NCBI RefSeq assembly: GCF_018101125.2
Contig: NZ_JAELVF020000001.1
Coordinates: 807,095-871,094 of the forward strand
Origin: Streptomyces tardus
GTDB taxonomy: Bacteria > Actinomycetota > Actinomycetes > Streptomycetales > Streptomycetaceae
DNA: 64,000 nucleotides
Reading direction: 5' to 3'
How positions within the stretch are numbered: position 1 is the first letter of the stretch; every line of letters starts with the position of its first letter. This document shows positions 46,519-53,353 of this stretch, piece by piece. Under the pieces are notes generated by a model. It saw only the letters and a program-made list of their open reading frames with translations, had not been told where the DNA came from and ran no database searches. A program made the position numbers and the translations under genes.

Positions 46519-46678
46519 CGGGCAACTCCCCAAACGCCCGGATGAATTCAGTCACTGACGCTTGTTCTGCCGCCCTGATCGGGCGGAGCCCCGTCGCTCT
46601 TCCCGCTCCCCGGTCCGCTGCGCGTCGCGAACGCCGGGGGAATTCCCGGTGAAATCGGCGATACGGATTTCGCCCGCC

Positions 46679-47209
46679 TCACTCGTGGGAGGCAGCCACC
46701 CCGGGCGCACCGGCAGCGGGCACCTCGCCGGGCGGGCTCTCCGGAAGGCCCTCCAAGCGCCGGGCCTGGTCGATCACGCCGCGGATCGCGTGCAGACTCG
46801 CCACCGACAGGCCGTTCATCCGGACCGCCACATCGCGCACGTCGTTGTCCCCGAGCGCGGCGACCAGATCGCGTTCGGCCCTGCTGAGTTCGATGCGCTT
46901 CTTCACCTTGTCGATCTTCGCGTCGACCCGCTCGGTGACGCTGTCGTCGATGAAGTACGCCACCGGCACCCCGAAGAATCCGGCGATCACGGTGAGGGTG
47001 CTGATCTTCGGGTCGGTGATCTCGCCCTTGCGGATCTTCTGAATGGTGGCGTGGGAGACCGTGGGCCCTTCCGCGCCGGCCTTCTCCTTGATCGCCTCGG
47101 CGATCTCCATATAGCTCAACGGTCCGCGCCCGGCCGGATGCACCACCCTGATCAGATGGTCTAGCTTGTCGGCAATCGTGCGTCGAGCACCGTTCGCACC
47201 GCTGGCCAT
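46679..47209 (-). CDS. XRE-type regulator of the MAB_1171c/ImmA cassette
   Basis: 176 aa. ATG 47209 with GGTGAGGGG upstream; an in-frame ATG at 47227 is less well placed. HTH at about residues 10-95 (SYMEIAEAIKEKAG, VSHATIQKIRKGEITDPKIS, VIAGFFGVPVAYFID) then a long helical region (VDAKIDKVKKRIELSRAERD). It resembles regulators found upstream of ImmA/IrrE proteins in actinomycetes. It probably represses the cassette and is released by cleavage or by stress. Confidence 0.85.
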   Translation of the reverse strand: MASGANGARRTIADKLDHLIRVVHPAGRGPLSYMEIAEAIKEKAGAEGPTVSHATIQKIRKGEITDPKISTLTVIAGFFGVPVAYFIDDSVTERVDAKIDKVKKRIELSRAERDLVAALGDNDVRDVAVRMNGLSVASLHAIRGVIDQARRLEGLPESPPGEVPAAGAPGVAASHE

Positions 47210-47309
47210 CCCCTCACCCCCTGACATCTGCGCCGCGACTGGTCGACCGCGACGGGTCTCAACTGAAGTTTACGCCCGCCCGGTGCCGGCGCCTCACCAT
47301 AAAACCATC

Positions 47310-47457
47310 TTGACAAGAGGGCCCCACTTCGCCGTACCCTCTGCATGGCACGTAAAACGAAATAGTAGGCACATGCGTACGGCCACGGGGGTTCGTACGA
47401 AGTGCTTTCGTTTACGAGGAAGTTGGCCCGGTTCGGTCGTGAAGACCCTGCCGGGCC
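47310..47457 (+). ncRNA. possible small RNA or peptide transcript
   Basis: A clear TTGACA lies at 47310-47315 with TACCCT 19 bp downstream and an AT-richer window. A hairpin at 47425-47457 would end the transcript at about 110 nt. It lies opposite no gene until the ccdA 3' end. It contains two very short readings (MARKTK and MRTATGVRTKCF...). Candidate only. Confidence 0.3.
47425..47457 (-). terminator. hairpin after ccdA
   Basis: ggcccgg - 19-nt loop - ccgggcc lies 2 bp beyond the ccdA stop and could end the ccdA transcript, and the plus-strand RNA candidate too. Confidence 0.5.
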
Positions 47458-47458
47458 T

Positions 47459-48430
47459 TCATCGTTCCGCATCGACCGCCGAGCCCTCCCGGTCCTGCTC
47501 CGCCGCCTCCGGCCGCTGTTCCACGACCACCCGCGACTCCACGGGCTCCCGCTGTTCCACGGGCTCCTGCTCGGCCTCGCCCACGGGCGGGCCCTCGTCG
47601 TCGCTCTCGCGGACGCCGGGCCGCCACCACAGCCGGACCGCGAGCACACCCGCCAGGAGCACGGCAATCGCCATCAGCACACCGACGTCGGAGACCGCCG
47701 CACCGGCGTCGCGCACCCACTCCTCCAGGCGCGCCTCCTGGTCCACTCCCAGGGGCCCGGAGAGCGTCGAAGTGCCCTGGAACCGCAGGAAGACGACGCC
47801 GATCACCAGGAACATCCCCCCGGAGAGCAGCGAGGTGGTGTGCAGCCTGAGCCGGCCGAGCCGCAGCTCGCGACCGCGCAGCCAGCGCCGCCGACCCAGC
47901 CCGAAGCGCTCCCAGAGCAGCGCCAGCAGGAACAGCGGAGCCGCCATGCCGAGCGCGTACACCGCCAGCAGCGCCCCGCCGTACACCGGCGAACCGTGCA
48001 GCGCCGAGATGGTGAGGATCCCACCGAGGATCGGCCCGGCGCAGAAGCCGGCCAGTCCGTAGACCGCGCCGAGGAGCAGGACCGAGAGCAGCGAGGAAGG
48101 GCGGATACCGGCCGCGGCCTGCTGCATCCGGCGGGAGGCGAACCCCAGACCGAGGATCTGTGCCACACCGAGCGCGATCACGGTCCAACCGCCCACCGCG
48201 ACCAGGGCGTCCCGGTTGCCGTAGAAGAGCCGGCCGGCGAACGAACCGGCGACTCCGAGCGGCACCAGGGTCAGGCACAGACCGACGAAGAAGGCAGCGG
48301 TGCGGGTCAGCAACCTGGTCGGCGTGCCGAAGGCGTAGGCGAAGAACGCCGGCAGCAGCAGGGCGCTGCACGGGCTCAGCAGCGACAGCAGGCCGCCGAG
48401 AAGTGCGGTGAGATAGCCGATCTCTCCCAT
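47459..48430 (-). CDS. ccdA: CcdA-type cytochrome c biogenesis/thiol-reduction protein
   Basis: 323 aa, seven membrane helices. TALLGGLLSLLSPCSALLLP and VYGLAGFCAGPILGG carry the paired membrane Cys of CcdA. A C-terminal tail of about 80 residues is Glu/Val/Arg-rich and poorly conserved. It transfers reducing power from cytoplasmic thioredoxin to extracytoplasmic partners. The ATG overlaps by 1 bp the stop of the upstream DsbA-like gene, so they form an operon. Confidence 0.85.
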   Translation of the reverse strand: MGEIGYLTALLGGLLSLLSPCSALLLPAFFAYAFGTPTRLLTRTAAFFVGLCLTLVPLGVAGSFAGRLFYGNRDALVAVGGWTVIALGVAQILGLGFASRRMQQAAAGIRPSSLLSVLLLGAVYGLAGFCAGPILGGILTISALHGSPVYGGALLAVYALGMAAPLFLLALLWERFGLGRRRWLRGRELRLGRLRLHTTSLLSGGMFLVIGVVFLRFQGTSTLSGPLGVDQEARLEEWVRDAGAAVSDVGVLMAIAVLLAGVLAVRLWWRPGVRESDDEGPPVGEAEQEPVEQREPVESRVVVEQRPEAAEQDREGSAVDAER

Positions 48431-49371
48431 CAGGGCGTCCCGTCGGAGTCGGGTCCGCCGGCGTCGGGCTCATCGGCGTCGCGTTCGTCGGCAGAGGGGG
48501 CGGCTGCGCGTTCCGCCTGCTTCCTGGCGCGCTCGACGGTCTGCTCGAAGTAGTCGGCGGACTGGGCTCCGAGCACCGGAGTGCCGTTGACCAGGAAGGC
48601 GGGGGTGCTGGAGACGCCGAGGCCGTAGCCCTCGTTCATGTCCTGGCGCAGCGCGGCGGTGGCCTCGTCGCTCTTCATGTCCTCGGCGAACTTCGCCGGG
48701 TCCTCGACGCCCGCCGCCTTCGCCATCCCCTCGACCCCGTCCCGCGAGAACGCCCCGCTGTTCTTCTTCCGCTCCTCGCCGAACGCCACATCGTGGAACT
48801 GCCAGAACTTCCCCTGCCGGCCCGCGGCCCAGGAGGCCCGCGCGGCGTTCTCCGACTCCTTGCCGAAGATCGGGAACTGTCGCCACTCGATCCGCAGCAC
48901 ACCCTCGTCCACGTACTTCTGCACCAGCGAAGGCTTGGTGTCCCTGGCGAACTTCCCGCAGAACGGGCACTGGAAGTCGGAGTACTCGATCATCACCACC
49001 GGGGCGTCGGCGGCCCCGCGCGCATAGGGGTCGTTCTTGTCGCGGCGGGCGAGCGCGAGCAACTCGGCGTCCGGCTCCGCCTGCTCGCCGGCCGCCTCGT
49101 TCCCCGAGCCGCTCGGCGCGGAGTCGGAGCTGTCGGAGTCGGACAGCAGGGACACGGCGGCCAGAGCGAGCACACCCACCAACGCCACCACCAGAAGCGA
49201 GAGCGAGAGCTTCCGCCCGCCGCCACCGCCACCGCCCCCGTCGCCGGTGGAGGGCCGTGACTTCGACGCGGGCTTCGACGCGGCGGGCGTACGGGAGGCA
49301 GCGGGTTTCCCGGTGTTCCCGGTGTTCCCGGTGTTCCCGGTGTTCCCGGTGTTCCTGGCTGGTTGAGACAT
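48430..49371 (-). CDS. DsbA/thioredoxin-fold secreted oxidoreductase
   Basis: 313 aa. N-terminal repeats (NTG NTG NTG NTG NTG from 9-bp DNA repeats), a Lys/Ser/Pro linker, then one membrane anchor (LSLLVVALVGVLALAAVSLL). The thioredoxin domain carries YSDFQCPFCGKFARD (CPFC active site), later STPAFLVNGTPVLG with the cis-Pro. It probably oxidises or isomerises disulfides outside the membrane and is reduced through CcdA. The 9-bp repeat number probably varies among strains. Confidence 0.88.
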   Translation of the reverse strand: MSQPARNTGNTGNTGNTGNTGKPAASRTPAASKPASKSRPSTGDGGGGGGGGRKLSLSLLVVALVGVLALAAVSLLSDSDSSDSAPSGSGNEAAGEQAEPDAELLALARRDKNDPYARGAADAPVVMIEYSDFQCPFCGKFARDTKPSLVQKYVDEGVLRIEWRQFPIFGKESENAARASWAAGRQGKFWQFHDVAFGEERKKNSGAFSRDGVEGMAKAAGVEDPAKFAEDMKSDEATAALRQDMNEGYGLGVSSTPAFLVNGTPVLGAQSADYFEQTVERARKQAERAAAPSADERDADEPDAGGPDSDGTP

Positions 49372-49678
49372 CACTGGCGCTCCAAGGCCGCGCACGAGAG
49401 CGCAGCGGGCTGGGGCGGGCGCGCGCGGCGGTCGTGCGCGGGGAGGTGCGCACGGGCGGCAGCGTCAGGGCCCGAGGGGCAATGGACTGAAGGGGCAACG
49501 GGCTGGAAGGCCAACGGCCTGAAGGCGTACGGGAGTCGGCGCCGCGCGGGCGGCGTGCCGGTGCGTTCAGCTGCGAGGCGCAGGAAGCAGCCCCGGGGAG
49601 GCAGCGCCGGCCGACGACAACGCGACAGACGCGCGTGCCGGGCGTCGCGCGCCGGGCGAGGATCCGAACGCCAGACCC
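49372..49678. other. 307-bp intergenic region
   Basis: Upstream of the DsbA-like gene and downstream of the Ala-rich membrane protein. It has a mixed composition with (ggc)aa(g) words and no supported gene. Confidence 0.45.
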
Positions 49679-50173
49679 TTAAATGCGCAGTACGGAGAGC
49701 TGGCTCAGTGTCGCGGCCGGCCGGTCCCGCCAGCCGTTGGCACGGGCTCGGTCTGCCGCCGCGGAGTCGGCAGCGCCGGCCTCCTGCGAGGAGGGGCAGG
49801 AGGGCCCGTGGCCGTACTCGGAGGTGGGCGCGGGAACGAGTGCGGGCTCCGGTTCAGGGAGCACCCCGGAGCAGCGGCTCGGCGCCTCGGGACGCTGTTC
49901 GGCGCCGGCGCCGGTGTCGCGGACGTCGGCCCGCTGTGTCGCCCGCTCCTCGACGTCCTGCAGCTCGACGTCCTGCAACGCGGCGGCCGGCAACTCGGCG
50001 GACGGAGCGGCGAGTCGAGCTTCGGCGACGGGCGGACCGACGGCCCCGGACCACGAGGAGAGCGGCCCTGTCAGAAGGATTGCCGCCAACGACAGCAGCA
50101 GCACGCACAGTGCCGGAAGCCTGTGCGCGCTGCTGCCGCCGCGCCGGAGAGTCATGGGCGACAGGATACGCAT
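49679..50173 (-). CDS. membrane-anchored hypothetical protein
   Basis: 164 aa from ATG 50173 (50155 is an alternative). One signal-anchor (LPALCVLLLSLAAILLTGPL) is followed by an Ala/Glu/Pro-rich region containing VELQDVEERATQRADV and a C-terminal RDRPAATLSQLSVLRI. Two Cys lie in RCSGV and PSCPSS. This type of short one-helix protein is common in Streptomyces; no function is known. Confidence 0.55.
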   Translation of the reverse strand: MRILSPMTLRRGGSSAHRLPALCVLLLSLAAILLTGPLSSWSGAVGPPVAEARLAAPSAELPAAALQDVELQDVEERATQRADVRDTGAGAEQRPEAPSRCSGVLPEPEPALVPAPTSEYGHGPSCPSSQEAGAADSAAADRARANGWRDRPAATLSQLSVLRI

Positions 50174-50378
50174 CCCCGGCCCGCGAACCCGTCTGCGGGC
50201 GGCAGGGGTGCGCGAGCGGACCCGGCCGCGCACAGCCACGAGCCGGGCGCACGAGCCGGCGGAGGCGCGCACCGGCGGCGCGGGAAGACGTACGGGGGCG
50301 GGGCAGGCGCGGGCGCGTGGACGGGCGCACGGGCGTGGGCCGACGTACGGGCGCCGGGGCGGTCGCGGGGAAGCGGAC

Positions 50379-50417
50379 GGCCCTCTCGGCCGGGACGGCG
50401 GTCTGGTCGAGAGGGCC
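50379..50417 (-). terminator. hairpin between DUF397 and the membrane protein
   Basis: ggccctctcg - 19-nt loop - cgagagggcc is positioned after the DUF397 stop. Confidence 0.7.
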
Positions 50418-50461
50418 GGGTGCGGGGCGCCCGCCGCCGGCGACGGGCGCGCTGGGGTTGC

Positions 50462-50671
50462 TCAGGAACGGTGGAGGTCACCGGTCTCGACGGCGCCGAC
50501 GAACGCGCTCCAGGCCGTCGGCTCGAAGCCGATCGACGGACCGGCGGGGACCTTGGAGTCCCGCACCGCGACCGCCCGAACCGTCGGCGATTTCACCTCG
50601 ACGCAGGCGCCGTTGCCGCCGGAGTAGGACGACTTCACCCAACTACTGGTCCTGCCCTGCTGAATAGCCAT
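50462..50671 (-). CDS. DUF397 protein
   Basis: 69 aa, ATG with GGAGC upstream. Canonical order [25 protein letters not shown] and a C-terminal WSAFVGAVE. It is paired with the XRE/DUF5753 gene at 50946 but separated from it by 274 bp, unlike the overlapping pair at 7.3 kb. Confidence 0.92.
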   Translation of the reverse strand: MAIQQGRTSSWVKSSYSGGNGACVEVKSPTVRAVAVRDSKVPAGPSIGFEPTAWSAFVGAVETGDLHRS

Positions 50672-50945
50672 GTTTGCTCCGGTCTTCCTGTGCGTTCCCA
50701 GGAGGGATCTACGGGGAGAGCACCAGCGGTCTGACTGGCACAACCCGACGCTACTGGGATCGGCGCGCTCGCAGGACGGTCGTTCACTCGACCGGATGGC
50801 ATATACCCCGTGACTCTTCCAACCGACTTCCCACGGGTGTACCTTGACCCGCCGCACGCCGGACGGGCCCGAACGACCGCCTCAACTCCCGTCGAGGGCA
50901 AGGGAGTAGAGCGCTCCGCGGCCGGCGGCGCGCCGGCCGCGGCCC

Positions 50946-51806
50946 TCACTGCTTCGCATAGTCCTTCGCCACGGCACCGATGAAATCCCGGCTCTGGTCC
51001 GCGTTGAGCGCCTGGGCGCGCAGATGCTCGTACATCACGCCGTAGCTGTGCACGTCGTTGGCCTTCTCCAGATAGAGGTCGCTGGTCACGCCCTCCAGGT
51101 AGACCACCGTGGAGTCCGCGGTGTCGGGGAACTCGAGGATCGCGTACTGCCCGTTCACGCCGGGGTGCGCGCCGAGCGCGAACGGCATCACCTGCACGGT
51201 GACGTGCGGGAGCTGGGAGAGCTCCAGCAGATGTTCCAACTGCTCGATCATGGTCTGGCGCCCGCCCACCACCCGGCGCAGGGCCGATTCGTCCAACACC
51301 ACCCACAGCCGCAACGGAGCCTTCGAGACCTGGATGCGCTGCTGGCGCCGCATCCGCACCTTGACGCGCTTCTCCACCTCCGCGGGCGAGGCCTCCGGCA
51401 GCGCACCCGCGATGACCGCCTCGGCGTAGCCCTGGGTCTGCAGGAGCCCGGGCACGATCTGCGGCTCGTAGATGCGCAATGAGGCCGCGTCCGTCTCCAG
51501 GCCGATGTAGACGCTGTACGGGATGTCGCCGAACGCGTGCCACCAGCCCTGCTGGCGCGACTCCTTGGCCATCTGCATCAGGGACTCCACCACCCGGTGG
51601 TCCCCGACCTCATACACCCCGCAGAGGTCGCGCACATCCCGCTGGCTGATGCTGCGGCGGCCGTTCTCCAGCCGGCTGATCTTCGACTGGGAGACCAGCA
51701 GGCGTTCGGCGACCTCCTCGGCCGTCATGCCGCGCTCCTCGCGAAGCTTGCGCAGCTCCTGTCCCAGTCGGCGCCTTCTGACGGTGGGGTTGATGTGGGC
51801 CGCCAC
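50946..51806 (-). CDS. XRE-family regulator with DUF5753 domain
   Basis: 286 aa, GTG start. HTH at about residues 12-70 (GQELRKLREERGMTAEEVAE, SQSKISRLENGRRSI). The DUF5753 part begins near 95 and contains IVPGLLQTQGYAEAVI, LLELSQLPHVTVQVMP and FPDTADSTVVYLEG. With the downstream DUF397 gene it forms the second XRE/DUF397 unit of the window. DUF5753 proteins respond to unknown signals during development. Confidence 0.9.
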   Translation of the reverse strand: MAAHINPTVRRRRLGQELRKLREERGMTAEEVAERLLVSQSKISRLENGRRSISQRDVRDLCGVYEVGDHRVVESLMQMAKESRQQGWWHAFGDIPYSVYIGLETDAASLRIYEPQIVPGLLQTQGYAEAVIAGALPEASPAEVEKRVKVRMRRQQRIQVSKAPLRLWVVLDESALRRVVGGRQTMIEQLEHLLELSQLPHVTVQVMPFALGAHPGVNGQYAILEFPDTADSTVVYLEGVTSDLYLEKANDVHSYGVMYEHLRAQALNADQSRDFIGAVAKDYAKQ

Positions 51807-52379
51807 TTGACGCGCACCTCCACTGAAGTGGGTTGATTACTGTTCAGCAGGGTGCCAGTAACTGTCTGGATTCGAAGGCGCTTTGGTAAAGAATCCGCTC
51901 TCGGTCGGTCAAGTCCCGCGCATGCGTACGAACTCGGCGTACGACCGCCTTCCGGGACGTCGACAGCGCCTGGCGTACGGCCACTCGTACTTGTGTCACG
52001 ACTGTGGAGCGGGCCGCGGGCACGGCCGGAAACGGGCCGGCGGACGGCCTCGGGCAACCCGACGCCCCTGACGGCGACTTACGGCCACCCGTACGTGTGT
52101 ACGGCGAACACCGGAACGGGGGCGCAGGGCGCACACCGGATCGCACCGGGGGCGCCCGACGGGGGGCATACGCGCGCCCGAGCTCGGGCGCACGCCCATC
52201 GCCCACACCCGCGTACGGACCCGGGTGCAGACTCACACCCGCACGCTCACGACCTCTGAACCCGCGTACGGACCCGGGCGCACGTACGGGGTGGCAGCCG
52301 ATCGCACTCCTGCGACCGGCTGCCACCCCGCACGCCTCGCGGCTCCCGGAGGTACCGGGCAGTGCGTCCGGCGCGCTGC
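51807..52379. other. 573-bp intergenic region
   Basis: Lies between the XRE gene and the GPP34 gene. Many cgtacgg words and two direct repeats of ccgcgtacggacccggg (52211 and 52262) occur. A terminator hairpin is at 52288-52329. No gene is supported. Confidence 0.5.
52288..52329 (-). terminator. terminator of the GPP34 gene
   Basis: Thirteen-base perfect arms ggggtggcagccg / cggctgccacccc with a 16-nt loop, 50 bp beyond the minus-strand stop. Confidence 0.8.
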
Positions 52380-53141
52380 TCAGCGGGCGCCGGCCCGCAC
52401 CATCGGCCCGTGTCGATAGGCCTGGCCCGGCATTGCGCGGGCGGTGGCCGCGGGCGCGGCGGCCGGTGGAGCCGGACGCCCTCCGCCGCCGTTCACCGGC
52501 GCGCGCCGCGGCTGTACGCCGACGCCGTTCTGCACGTCCATCACCGCGTGGGCGACGAGGCCGCCCATCGGATCGTGCCGGATCAGGTCCCGCAGCCGCG
52601 AGCGGCAGGAACGCCCCTCGTTGCCCGGGTAGAGATGCTTGCCGAGCCCGACCGCGTGGGCCAGGGCGGCGAGTGCTGCCGTCCGTGGGTCCGGCGGCAC
52701 ACCGGTGCGGATCGCCGCATCGAGTCGGGCCCTGATCTCCCGGCTGATGGCCGTCTCCGTCGCCTGATAGCGCGTAGTCGGCAGCACTCCGCACATCTGG
52801 CTGCTCACGGCATGAACCATGCCGCACCGCTCCAGATGCGAAAGATATGTCTGGCGCAGGCCGAGCCTCGGCCCGCCTATCCAGTGGACGGCGCGCACCG
52901 GGCTGCCGCGACGGCGCAGCAACTCGAGCGCGGAGTCCAGGGTTGGATCTCCGGTCGGCCGTGGCATGACCACGGCAATGCGGTCCCCATCTGGGGCTAT
53001 CCGTCCCGCCAGAGCCAGCTCCACTAGCTGCGCTCCCGCGAGACCGAGGTCGAGCGACTGCGGCTGCGCCGTGGTACCCGTGGCTGGGTCCAGGGCGAGC
53101 AACAGAAGCTCCTCCGGAATTGTTCTGCGGCTCCTGCCCAT
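52380..53141 (-). CDS. GPP34-family (GOLPH3-like) phosphoprotein
   Basis: 253 aa, ATG with GGGGAGG upstream. The GOLPH3/GPP34 core is seen: PEELLLLALDPATGTT, LGLAGAQLVELALAGRI, LDSALELLRRRGSP, and a RYQATETAISREIRARLD helix. The family binds phosphatidylinositol-4-phosphate in eukaryotes; the bacterial role is unknown. The last 35 residues are a Pro/Ala/Gly tail. Monocistronic. Confidence 0.85.
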   Translation of the reverse strand: MGRSRRTIPEELLLLALDPATGTTAQPQSLDLGLAGAQLVELALAGRIAPDGDRIAVVMPRPTGDPTLDSALELLRRRGSPVRAVHWIGGPRLGLRQTYLSHLERCGMVHAVSSQMCGVLPTTRYQATETAISREIRARLDAAIRTGVPPDPRTAALAALAHAVGLGKHLYPGNEGRSCRSRLRDLIRHDPMGGLVAHAVMDVQNGVGVQPRRAPVNGGGGRPAPPAAAPAATARAMPGQAYRHGPMVRAGAR

Positions 53142-53353
53142 CCATGCCTCCCCGCGTGGATGAGTGACAGGGTGACCCCTCTCACAATGTTCTGTCGAGA
53201 GTGCCTGGTCGAAATGTAGGGAACCGCCAGTTATGTCGTTACCGTCTGGCAACCATGAGGCGGTACATAACGCCCGTTAGCACCCACCACCCGGGTCGGA
53301 GCAACGGACACTGTTAACTGGTTACGCGTACGGCAGGCACTTCAGGAGGCACG

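Noticed and set aside
49308..49366. 9-bp repeats (gttcccggt) considered as a CRISPR or regulatory array
   Set aside because: No spacers; they encode the NTG repeats at the start of the DsbA-like protein.
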